Source: Thermoplasmatota archaeon
GTDB lineage: Bacteria; Pseudomonadota; Gammaproteobacteria; Burkholderiales; Thiobacillaceae
DNA: 5,746 bases
Direction of reading: 5' to 3'
Assembly: GCA_023475455.1 (NCBI GenBank)
Contig: JAMCVR010000214.1
Coordinates: 8,245-13,990, forward strand
Shown: in pieces, positions 1 through 5,619 of the stretch
Position numbering within the stretch: the stretch's first letter is position 1
Layout of the letters: each line of letters begins with the position of its first letter
The notes under the pieces: model-generated
Database searches by the model: none
Seen by the model: only the letters and a program-made list of their open reading frames with translations
Told to the model about the DNA's origin: nothing
Translations under genes and position numbers: made by a program

Positions 1-264
1 GGCCAGCAGGATCAGCCCGCGCAGGTCGGGCAGCGGCCGCACCCGCGCCAGCACATCGCGCTTGCGCCAGATGAGCCAGGCGCCGATGGGGAAGATGAGA
101 TAGCCGTGAGCGAAGGTTTCCGAGCGCTCCCACACTTCGATCATCGAGTGGAACGTCGGCCAGAACACCCCGGCGAGGATCAGCAGGACGCCGACGGTCA
201 GCGCGCCCGGCAGCAGCCAGGCGGCACGCGGGGCAGCGGGTAGCGAATCGGGCAAGGCACTCAT
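1..264 (-). CDS. xrtA: Exosortase A (XrtA/EpsH family), N-terminal 88 residues, cut by window edge
   Basis: Integral membrane cysteine protease/transpeptidase family that recognises PEP-CTERM sorting signals on secreted proteins. Translating the minus strand from the ATG at 264-262 gives an uninterrupted frame beginning MSALPDSLPAAPR. A hydrophobic segment follows at about residues 15-36. Next comes the stretch SMIEVWERSETFAHGYLIFP (about residues 41-60), then GAWLIWRKR; this 'W-x-RSETFAHG' region is a hallmark of XrtA-type exosortases. The catalytic Cys/Arg/His region would lie beyond the left edge and cannot be checked. The start codon overlaps the stop of the upstream glycosyltransferase by 4 nt (ATGA), and a GGAGA sequence sits 10 nt before it, so the two genes are probably translationally coupled. 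Family assignment is from recognised sequence; function is family knowledge. Confidence 0.88.
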   Translation of the reverse strand, partial: MSALPDSLPAAPRAAWLLPGALTVGVLLILAGVFWPTFHSMIEVWERSETFAHGYLIFPIGAWLIWRKRDVLARVRPLPDLRGLILLA

Positions 265-1481
265 GCGGGGCAAGTCTCCGGAACGGGCGAAACGGCCGAC
301 GCCGCTTCGAACAAAGGGTCGATCGCGCTCAGGTTGCGGGCCCAGTCGTAGTGTTCCAGGATGCGGTCGCGCGCCGGCGCGTTGCACGCGGTGCGCTGCA
401 GTTGGGCCACGACGGCGTGGGCGAAGTCGGCTTCGCCCTGCGCCAGGATGAAGTCGCGCCCGGCCTGGGCGCGGATGCCTTCGGCCGCCTGGGCGCTGGC
501 GACGACCGGACGCGCCATCGCCATGGCTTCGAGCACCTTGTTCTGCACGCCGCGCGCGATGCGCAGGGGCGCCACCGCGCAGGCGGCATGGGCGAGCCAG
601 GGCCGCACGTCGGGCACGCCGCCGGTGACGACGACGCCGGGCTGGCGCGCCAGCGCGAGGACGGCTTCGGTGGGCCGGCTGCCGACGATGGTGAACTGCG
701 CCGCCGGCAAGGCCTCGCGCACGGCAGGAAAAATCCGCTCGGCGAACCAGATGGCGGCATCGACGTTCGGCCAGTAATCCATGGCGCCGGTGAACGCAAC
801 GCCCCGCACGTCGGGCGCATACGGGTTCGGGTAGTCGCGCGCCGGCGAAAAATAGTCGGCGTCGACGCCGTTCTCGAAGGCGCCGATCTTGTGCCGCGCC
901 TGCGGCACGCGCCGTTGCAGCAGCGCAGCCTCGTCGCGCGACACCAGCAGGGTGGCGTCGAAGTCCTGCGCCACCCGCGCTTCCCATTCGGCCAGCTTGC
1001 GGCCTTCGCGCGCATACACCCAGGACAGCGGCCAGCGCTGCGTCGGCGCGTATTGGGTCCACTTGTCGGAATCGACGTCGACCATGTCGAGCACGCGGCG
1101 GGAAAGGCCCGCCGGCATGAACTGCGCCATCGCCGAGGAAAAAGCCAGGCCGCGCGTCACCGTGCCGGAAGCGGCCAGTTCCTTCGCCCAGGTGGCGAGT
1201 TCGCGGTTGCGGTAATACGGCAGCGTCAGCGCCTCGCCGGTCAGCAGGCCGGCGAGGCTCGCCAGTCTGGCACGGCGGGGATGCAGCGGAAGCAACCTGA
1301 TCGACGCGCACCAAGGCTTCAGGGCATCCCGGTATTGCCAGTCGTCGGGATCGTCGACGAAGGCGCCAAGATGGATCTCATAGCGCGCGGCGAGATGCCG
1401 CAGCAGGTGAAACGAGCGGATCTTGTCGCCCTTGTTGGGCGGAAACGGGATGCGGTGGGCAAGAAACAGCAGGCCTTCCAT
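261..1481 (-). CDS. GT4-type sugar transferase of the XrtA/PEP-CTERM system (stp1-like family)
   Basis: A 406-residue cytoplasmic or membrane-associated glycosyltransferase, GT-B fold, expected to transfer a sugar from a nucleotide-sugar donor during exopolysaccharide assembly. The N-terminus LAHRIPFPPNKGDKIRSFH (residues 7-25) is characteristic of the PEP-CTERM/EpsH1-associated sugar transferase group (TIGR03087-like). DMVDVDSDKW at 132-141 also fits. The C-terminal Rossmann half has FENGVD at 202-207, TGAMDYWPN at 231-239 and the donor-binding stretch GVQNKVLEAMAMARPVV at 311-327, with its conserved Glu. Length is normal for the family. The ATG at 1481-1479 places the family motif right after the start, although no strong Shine-Dalgarno is visible. 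It is separated from the upstream FemAB gene by 128 nt holding an inverted repeat, and its stop overlaps the xrtA start. Exact donor and acceptor are unknown. Confidence 0.9.
   Translation of the reverse strand: MEGLLFLAHRIPFPPNKGDKIRSFHLLRHLAARYEIHLGAFVDDPDDWQYRDALKPWCASIRLLPLHPRRARLASLAGLLTGEALTLPYYRNRELATWAKELAASGTVTRGLAFSSAMAQFMPAGLSRRVLDMVDVDSDKWTQYAPTQRWPLSWVYAREGRKLAEWEARVAQDFDATLLVSRDEAALLQRRVPQARHKIGAFENGVDADYFSPARDYPNPYAPDVRGVAFTGAMDYWPNVDAAIWFAERIFPAVREALPAAQFTIVGSRPTEAVLALARQPGVVVTGGVPDVRPWLAHAACAVAPLRIARGVQNKVLEAMAMARPVVASAQAAEGIRAQAGRDFILAQGEADFAHAVVAQLQRTACNAPARDRILEHYDWARNLSAIDPLFEAASAVSPVPETCPA
275..279 (-). promoter_or_regulatory. Candidate ribosome binding site for xrtA
   Basis: On the minus strand GGAGA lies 10 nt upstream of the ATG at 264-262, inside the end of the glycosyltransferase gene. 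It supports choosing that ATG, which also overlaps the upstream stop codon. Confidence 0.45.
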
Positions 1482-1494
1482 GGGTCAGGCCTTG

Positions 1495-1595
1495 AAAAAA
1501 CAGCAACCACAGAGGCACAGAGGCACAGAGAAGACCACAATCTTCGTCCCGCTGATCGGAAACGGTTTTTCTCTGTGTCTCTGTGCCTCTGTGGT
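1495..1595 (-). terminator. Possible intrinsic terminator/attenuator or mRNA hairpin between the FemAB and glycosyltransferase genes
   Basis: Read in the transcribed (minus) direction, the 27-bp stem of the inverted repeat is followed after about 5 nt by six consecutive T (1500-1495). That resembles a Rho-independent terminator or attenuator. Against this, the loop is long (36 nt), the stem is not G+C-packed at its base, and the T-run is not directly adjacent to the stem. The repeat is nearly palindromic and could equally act as an RNA-stabilising hairpin or have no role. It lies within what otherwise looks like one operon, so full termination here would separate the glycosyltransferase and xrtA from the upstream genes. 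Confidence 0.35.
1506..1595. repeat. Imperfect inverted repeat, 27-nt arms built of 8-bp units (dispersed 'ccacagaggcacagag' type)
   Basis: The left arm (1506-1532) and right arm (1569-1595) are reverse complements with one mismatch in 27 positions, separated by a 36-nt spacer. Each arm is itself periodic: cagaggca occurs at 1510-1517 and 1518-1525 with a partial third unit, and ctctgtgt/ctctgtgc/ctctgtgg occupies 1571-1594. From general familiarity, the same sequence type recurs as a dispersed intergenic palindrome in many proteobacterial and other genomes, where it yields spurious peptides such as LCLCASVV. It contains no transposase and looks like a small non-autonomous palindromic element. 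It fills the only sizeable gap in the gene cluster. Confidence 0.85.
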
Positions 1596-1609
1596 GAAAA
1601 GCACTTTAT

Positions 1610-2677
1610 TCATCCCAGATTCTTCACGATGTGCGGCCCGATGACATTGGCCAGCGCCAGCGGCATTTTTTTCCAGGCCTGGATGAAGAGGCGGTATTTG
1701 GGGTTGAGCGGATTGATGTCGGGGACTTCCGTGTCCGCCACCAGAAAATACTCGTACGCCAGCGGCGTCGGCTCGAAGCCCCAGTTTTTCTTGAAGTCGA
1801 ACGAGCCGGTGCCGCGCTTGCTGCGGCCGAAGTCGAACACCTTGAGCCCGCGCTCGCAGGCGCGCCGCATCAGCTCCCAGTACATGAAGTCGTTGCCGGC
1901 CACCGCGCGCGCCGCGTCGACGCCGCCGCCGTAATACGGCAGCACCTCGTCGCGGAAATAGAACGACATCACACTGGAGATCACCTTGCCGTCGAGGGTG
2001 ATGGTGAGCACTTCGCAGTCGTCGCCGAATTCGTCCTTCAACAGGCGGAAGAATTTGCGCGAAAACACCGGGGTGCCCAGACGATGCACGCTCGCCGAAT
2101 AGGCCCGGAAAAACCGCGCGGTGTCGGCGTCGATCTCGCCCGCCAGGCCGGCCTTGATGCCCTTCCTCACCATCGCCCGCTGCTTGCGCGGGATGGCGTT
2201 CATGTTGGCCTCGATTTCAGGGTCGATGGCTTTCCTGAAGGTGACGTACAGGTCCTTGGTCGGCCAGTGGGCGTGCTGGGCGACCCGGTTGCGGTATTCG
2301 AGCGCGCCGACCTTGAGCCGCATGGCGAACGCCTGCGCGGCCTCGTCGAGCGCACGAAAGGCGGCGTCGTGATCGGCGAGGATGCCGCCGTAGGCGCAGA
2401 ACGGCAGCGATCCCAGGCTGTGGCCGAACAGCCGGCTTCTGATTTCGGCCAGCGGCAGCACGCCCACCGCCTCGCCGCCGCGTTCGGCCAGCAGGAAATG
2501 GGTGCGGTGCCCGAACGCGTCCTCGATCACCCGCTGCCAGCCGGCGCGGTGGAAAAAGCTCGCGTCCGGATGCGCGTTCACATAGGCGTCCCAGCGCGCG
2601 CGCTCGTGCGCTTCCAGCGCGCGCACCGTGACCTCGGCCGTCGCGGCTCCGGACACGGCGAAGGGTTCGGCTTGCAT
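1610..2677 (-). CDS. FemAB-related GNAT-fold protein of the XrtA/PEP-CTERM system
   Basis: A 355-residue soluble protein related to FemAB aminoacyltransferases, of the PEP-CTERM-associated FemAB type (TIGR03019-like). FemAB relatives attach amino acids to cell-wall precursors. The role in exosortase loci is not established; modification of the exported polysaccharide or its carrier is an inference. Visible family features are HPDASFFHRAGWQRVIEDAFG (about 36-56) at the start of the first GNAT-like domain, LPFCAYGGILAD at 91-102, the central basic region IPRKQRAMVRKGIKAGL (162-178), LPYYGGGVDAAR at 246-257, and near the C-terminus FDFGRSKRGTGSFDFKKNWG (281-300), the strongest signature. The ATG at 2677-2675 was chosen because it follows the deacetylase stop by 2 nt. 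The open frame continues upstream, but that part is only an out-of-frame reading of the deacetylase gene. No strong Shine-Dalgarno is visible, so coupling to the upstream gene is likely. Confidence 0.88.
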   Translation of the reverse strand: MQAEPFAVSGAATAEVTVRALEAHERARWDAYVNAHPDASFFHRAGWQRVIEDAFGHRTHFLLAERGGEAVGVLPLAEIRSRLFGHSLGSLPFCAYGGILADHDAAFRALDEAAQAFAMRLKVGALEYRNRVAQHAHWPTKDLYVTFRKAIDPEIEANMNAIPRKQRAMVRKGIKAGLAGEIDADTARFFRAYSASVHRLGTPVFSRKFFRLLKDEFGDDCEVLTITLDGKVISSVMSFYFRDEVLPYYGGGVDAARAVAGNDFMYWELMRRACERGLKVFDFGRSKRGTGSFDFKKNWGFEPTPLAYEYFLVADTEVPDINPLNPKYRLFIQAWKKMPLALANVIGPHIVKNLG

Positions 2678-2679
2678 AT

Positions 2680-3522
2680 TCAATGTCCGGCGAGGAACAC
2701 GCGGTCGACGCGGTCCCATTCGAAGTCGTTCAGCAATTGGCGCAGTCTGCCCGGCATGCGTTGCAGATTGACGTAATGGCGGAAGCGGGTCTTCGCGGAA
2801 ATGCCGCTCTGGCGCGGCTGTCCGGCGTCGAGTTCCCAGGGATGGAAATAGAACATGCAGGGCGCCCGGTCCTGTGCGTTCACCCGCCGCAGCATCCAGC
2901 GCGACACCTCGTACGGCAGCAGGCGGAACCAGCCCCCGCCCGCCGCGGGGAGGTTGCGGCCCAGCAGCGGCACGGTGGTCGGCGGCAGTTCGAGAATGCC
3001 CGCCTCGCCGTTGGGGCGATGCGGGAAGCGCGGCGCGCCGGGCATGCCGTAATGATCGTGGCGCACCGGATAAATGCTCGAGCTGTACACGTAACCGGCG
3101 TTTTCCAGCTCCCCGACCGCCCACCAGTTGTTTCGATTGATGGAGAAACTCGGCGCGCGGTAGCCGCGCACGGCAACCCCGCCGAGGTCTTCGAGGATGC
3201 GCTTGGCGCGGGTGATGTCGTCGCGGAATTGCGCGGGCGTCAGATCGCTTGCGCGCTGGTGGCCGTAGCCGTGGCTGGCGAGTTCGTGGCCGTTGTCGAC
3301 GATGCGCCGCACCACCTGCGGATAGCGTTCGGCAATCCAGCCGAGCGTGAAGAAGGTGGCCCGGGCATCCGCCTCGTCGAGCAGGCCGAGAATGACGTCG
3401 ACGTTGCGCTCGACCCGGCACGGCAGGCCGTCCCAGTCCTCGCGCCGGATGTGCGGCGCGAACGCCGATACCTGGAAGTAGTCTTCGACGTCGACCGACA
3501 TGGCGTTCCTGATCGACGCCAT
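2680..3522 (-). CDS. Polysaccharide deacetylase, XrtA/PEP-CTERM system type (NodB domain plus DUF3473-like C-terminus)
   Basis: A 280-residue carbohydrate esterase family 4 (NodB-homology) enzyme, expected to remove N- or O-acetyl groups from a cell-surface polysaccharide using a divalent metal. The N-terminal SVDVEDYF (9-16) supplies the catalytic/metal Asp pair. ATFFTLGWIAERYP occupies 55-68. SHGYGH (83-88) provides the two metal-binding His residues, 84 and 88. RGYRAPSFS (119-127) is the next NodB motif. YFHPWELD (225-232) and the RFRHYVNLQRMPGRL tail are typical of the exosortase-associated subgroup (TIGR03006/DUF3473-like). All expected catalytic residues are present and length is normal. 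No signal peptide is apparent, so the enzyme may act in the cytoplasm or be exported by another route. The ATG directly abuts the wecB stop and has an ideal AGGAGG; Met8 would be too far from it. A piece of this gene recurs at the right edge (5620-5746). Confidence 0.93.
   Translation of the reverse strand: MASIRNAMSVDVEDYFQVSAFAPHIRREDWDGLPCRVERNVDVILGLLDEADARATFFTLGWIAERYPQVVRRIVDNGHELASHGYGHQRASDLTPAQFRDDITRAKRILEDLGGVAVRGYRAPSFSINRNNWWAVGELENAGYVYSSSIYPVRHDHYGMPGAPRFPHRPNGEAGILELPPTTVPLLGRNLPAAGGGWFRLLPYEVSRWMLRRVNAQDRAPCMFYFHPWELDAGQPRQSGISAKTRFRHYVNLQRMPGRLRQLLNDFEWDRVDRVFLAGH
3297..3423. repeat. Internal copy of the 127-bp direct repeat (inside the deacetylase gene)
   Basis: Identical to 5620-5746, in the same orientation, offset 2323 bp. 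Covers deacetylase codons 34-75 and the first base of codon 76. Here it is in its natural reading context. Confidence 0.97.
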
Positions 3523-4584
3523 TTATGCCGTCCTCCTGCCTTTCGGCAGCGGCAGCCAGCCCTGCAGGGTGTGCGCGATGCGCATCGCGGCGCGGCCGTC
3601 CCAGTATTCGGGGATGCGCCCGGTCTTGCCGCCGCTCGCCATGACGTCATTGAACGCAGCCCGGATCGCATCGGGGTTGGGGCCCACCAGGGTATTGGTG
3701 CCTTCGGCGAGGGTGATCGGGCGTTCGGTGTTGTCGCGCAGGGTGAGACAGGGCACGCCGAGCGCGGTGGTCTCCTCCTGGATGCCGCCGGAATCGGTGA
3801 GCACCAGTTTGGCGTCGCGCATCAGGCCGAGCATCTCCAGATAGCCGACCGGCGGCAGAATGTGCAGGCCGTCGAGCTTGGCGGTGAAACCGAATTTTTC
3901 GATGTTGCCGCGGGTGCGCGGGTGCAGCGGCATCACCACCGGCAGGACGCGGTTGATTTCGGCGACGACGTCGAGCAGCGCCGCGAGCGTGGCCCGGTCG
4001 TCGACGTTGGACGGCCGGTGCAGCGTCAGCACCGCATACTGCGGCGGCGCGACGCCGAGGGTTTGGCTCGCCGGCACCGCGCGCCCGAGGTTGCGGTACA
4101 GGGTGTCGATCATGACGTTGCCGACGAACTCGACGCGCGCGGGGTCGATGCCCTCGCGCACGAGGTTGGCGAGCGCACTTTTTTCCGTGGTGAACAGCAG
4201 GTCGGAAATCTGGTCGGTGAGCACGCGGTTGATCTCTTCCGGCATGCTGCGGTCGTAGCTGCGCAGGCCAGCCTCGACATGAATCACGCGCACGCCGCGC
4301 TTGGCCGCCACCAGGGCGCAGGCGAGGGTCGAGTTGACGTCGCCCACCACCAGCACGGCCTGCGGCCGCGCGCTTTCGAGCACGGGCTCGAAGCGCTTCA
4401 TCACCTCGGCAGTCTGCACCGCATGGCTGCCGGAGCCGACTTCAAGATGGTGATCCGGGGGCGGAATGCCGAGGTCGGCAAAGAAGCTGTCGCTCATCGC
4501 CGCGTCGTAATGCTGGCCGGTGTGCAGCAGCTGCGCGGCAATGCCGGTTTCGGCCAGCGCGGCCATCACCGGGGCGATTTTCAT
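3523..4584 (-). CDS. wecB: UDP-N-acetylglucosamine 2-epimerase, C-terminal ORF of disrupted wecB (lacks first 14 residues)
   Basis: The family interconverts UDP-GlcNAc and UDP-ManNAc in the cytoplasm, supplying ManNAc-type sugars for surface polymers. This 353-residue frame starts MKIAPVMAAL and keeps GDVNST (81-86), HVEAGLR (102-108), PEEINR (115-120), HRPSNVD (189-195), HPRTR (221-225), LTDSGGIQEE (262-271) and LRDNTERP (282-289), covering the catalytic Asp, Glu, Glu and His positions known from WecB enzymes. It lacks MTQVLCIAGARPNF, which holds the first beta strand and the conserved Arg of the G-x-RPN nucleotide-binding motif. Those residues are present only in the separate ORF at 4581-4997. 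The break results from a 371-bp tandem duplication; removing one unit gives a normal 367-residue enzyme. As written, the protein is probably inactive or impaired. The stop codon abuts the deacetylase start. If the duplication is an assembly error, the true gene is intact. Confidence 0.85.
   Translation of the reverse strand: MKIAPVMAALAETGIAAQLLHTGQHYDAAMSDSFFADLGIPPPDHHLEVGSGSHAVQTAEVMKRFEPVLESARPQAVLVVGDVNSTLACALVAAKRGVRVIHVEAGLRSYDRSMPEEINRVLTDQISDLLFTTEKSALANLVREGIDPARVEFVGNVMIDTLYRNLGRAVPASQTLGVAPPQYAVLTLHRPSNVDDRATLAALLDVVAEINRVLPVVMPLHPRTRGNIEKFGFTAKLDGLHILPPVGYLEMLGLMRDAKLVLTDSGGIQEETTALGVPCLTLRDNTERPITLAEGTNTLVGPNPDAIRAAFNDVMASGGKTGRIPEYWDGRAAMRIAHTLQGWLPLPKGRRTA
3532..3537 (-). promoter_or_regulatory. 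Strong ribosome binding site (AGGAGG) deciding the deacetylase start
   Basis: Minus-strand AGGAGG lies 9 nt before the ATG at 3522-3520, within the last codons of wecB. It fixes Met1 rather than Met8 as the start. It also means the deacetylase can be translated well even though wecB is disrupted upstream. Confidence 0.8.
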
Positions 4585-4598
4585 GAAATTCGGACGCG
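4223..4598. repeat. Copy 1 of an exact 371-bp-period tandem duplication inside wecB
   Basis: This stretch is identical, base for base as far as I can read, to 4594-4969. The matches end at 4222 (c) versus 4593 (g) and at 4599 (g) versus 4970 (c). The copies share the five bases acgcg (4594-4598) at the junction, giving a period of 371 bp, which is not a multiple of three, so wecB is frameshifted. Copy 1 is continuous with the C-terminal part of the gene. Confidence 0.97.
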
Positions 4599-4997
4599 GT
4601 TGATCTCTTCCGGCATGCTGCGGTCGTAGCTGCGCAGGCCAGCCTCGACATGAATCACGCGCACGCCGCGCTTGGCCGCCACCAGGGCGCAGGCGAGGGT
4701 CGAGTTGACGTCGCCCACCACCAGCACGGCCTGCGGCCGCGCGCTTTCGAGCACGGGCTCGAAGCGCTTCATCACCTCGGCAGTCTGCACCGCATGGCTG
4801 CCGGAGCCGACTTCAAGATGGTGATCCGGGGGCGGAATGCCGAGGTCGGCAAAGAAGCTGTCGCTCATCGCCGCGTCGTAATGCTGGCCGGTGTGCAGCA
4901 GCTGCGCGGCAATGCCGGTTTCGGCCAGCGCGGCCATCACCGGGGCGATTTTCATGAAATTCGGACGCGCGCCCGCGATGCATAAAACCTGGGTCAT
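4581..4997 (-). CDS. wecB: UDP-N-acetylglucosamine 2-epimerase, N-terminal fragment of disrupted wecB
   Basis: This 138-residue frame carries the authentic wecB start MTQVLCIAGARPNF and continues through GDVNST and HVEAGLRSYDRSMPEEINRV (residue 135). It then leaves the family sequence at the duplication junction, reads three foreign codons (RIS) and stops at 4583-4581. It lacks the His of the HRPSN motif and the whole C-terminal Rossmann domain, so it cannot be an active epimerase alone. Its ATG lies 3 nt after the ATPase stop. Its TGA overlaps the ATG of the longer downstream frame (ATGA), so ribosomes could in principle reinitiate there. Residues 15-135 are duplicated exactly as the first 121 residues of the downstream frame. 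Confidence 0.82.
   Translation of the reverse strand: MTQVLCIAGARPNFMKIAPVMAALAETGIAAQLLHTGQHYDAAMSDSFFADLGIPPPDHHLEVGSGSHAVQTAEVMKRFEPVLESARPQAVLVVGDVNSTLACALVAAKRGVRVIHVEAGLRSYDRSMPEEINRVRIS
4594..4969. repeat. Copy 2 of the 371-bp-period tandem duplication inside wecB
   Basis: Identical to 4223-4598, in direct orientation and immediately adjacent. This copy is continuous with the true wecB start codon. With zero observed differences the duplication is either very recent, kept identical by recombination, or artificial. Confidence 0.97.
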
Positions 4998-5000
4998 GGC

Positions 5001-5618
5001 TTAGCGCGTGCTGTCACGACCGTCGGACGGCACGCCTTCTTCAGCCGTCGCCTGGCGCTCGCTCACGGTGTAGAGAATCTTGCGCACGATGGGGAGGATG
5101 CGGTTGACCGAGCGTTCCATCTGCTCGACGCGCTGGGTCAGGCGCTGATGGTCATCGTTGTGCAGCGCGCCGCCCGGCATCGGATTGCCGGCGCCGGCGG
5201 CGCCCTGAAAATCCTGGTGCGCCACCTCGTTCTTCAGATCGGCGATCACCTCGTTGACCTCGGCCTCGCCGAAGCGGGATTTCTCTTCGAGAAAGCCGAA
5301 CAGCAGCAGGCGGTCGCAGGTGGTGTTGAGGCGGCGCGGAATGCCGCCGGTGAAGCAGTGCAGCGCGGCGAACGCCGCGTCGTCGAAACCCGGCATCCCC
5401 TGCCAGCCGACGGTGCGCAGGCGATGCTCGATGTAGCCGCGCGTCTCGTCGGCGTCGAGCGGTCCCAGATGGTACGAGGCCACCACGCGCTGGCGCAACT
5501 GCTGCATGTCGGGACTTTGCAGGATGCCGCGGAATTCCGGCTGGCCCAGCAGGAAGGTCTGGATCAGCGAGCGTTCGTTGTTCTGGTAGTTGGACAGCAT
5601 CCGCAATTCCTCGACCGC
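5001..5618 (-). CDS. XrtA-associated secretion ATPase (ExeA-like AAA ATPase), C-terminal 205 residues; N-terminus replaced
   Basis: C-terminal part of the ExeA/GspA-like ATPase found in PEP-CTERM/XrtA loci (TIGR03015-like), thought to energise or regulate polysaccharide or protein export. Counting from AVEELRMLSNYQ (5618 downward), LLGQPEFR lies at 23-30, LRQRVVASYHLGPLDADETR at 41-60, the YIEHRL helix at 62-67 and GGIPRRLN, a sensor-2-like motif, at 91-98. HNDDHQRLTQRVEQMERSVN (153-172) is a probable coiled coil near the end. Family members begin with a Walker A loop and a Walker B 'DEAQ' just before AVEEL. Both are absent, because from 5620 onward the sequence is a copy of the deacetylase gene. 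The open frame runs on to 5744, but those extra 42 codons are an out-of-frame reading of deacetylase DNA and should not be counted as protein. The stop lies 3 nt before the wecB start. Confidence 0.85.
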   Translation of the reverse strand, partial: AVEELRMLSNYQNNERSLIQTFLLGQPEFRGILQSPDMQQLRQRVVASYHLGPLDADETRGYIEHRLRTVGWQGMPGFDDAAFAALHCFTGGIPRRLNTTCDRLLLFGFLEEKSRFGEAEVNEVIADLKNEVAHQDFQGAAGAGNPMPGGALHNDDHQRLTQRVEQMERSVNRILPIVRKILYTVSERQATAEEGVPSDGRDSTR

Positions 5619-5619
5619 G

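Noticed and set aside
1507..1594. CRISPR-like array from the repeated cagaggca/ctctgtgc units
   Set aside because: The units are 8 bp with no spacers and are arranged as two inverted arms. This is a palindromic intergenic repeat, with no cas genes nearby.
351..1934. Plus-strand open frame of 527 codons across the glycosyltransferase, palindrome and FemAB genes
   Set aside because: Antisense to two clear family members and reads through the inverted repeat (TEAQRHRED and SVSLCLCGEKH peptides typical of that repeat). No domain is recognisable.
1610..3421. 603-codon minus-strand frame suggesting a fusion of FemAB with an N-terminal arginine-rich domain
   Set aside because: The extra N-terminal part is an out-of-frame reading of the deacetylase gene. 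The proper FemAB start at 2677 follows the deacetylase stop by 2 nt.
2683..4629. Very long plus-strand open frame (648 codons) antisense to deacetylase and wecB
   Set aside because: It mirrors the codon structure of well-supported minus-strand genes in high-GC DNA, is rich in His/Arg/Ala without recognisable domains, and runs across the duplication junction. It is a shadow frame.
4223..4969. Two tandem paralogous epimerase genes
   Set aside because: Copies are nucleotide-identical, neither is complete, and the period is out of frame. This is a partial duplication within one gene, not two paralogues.
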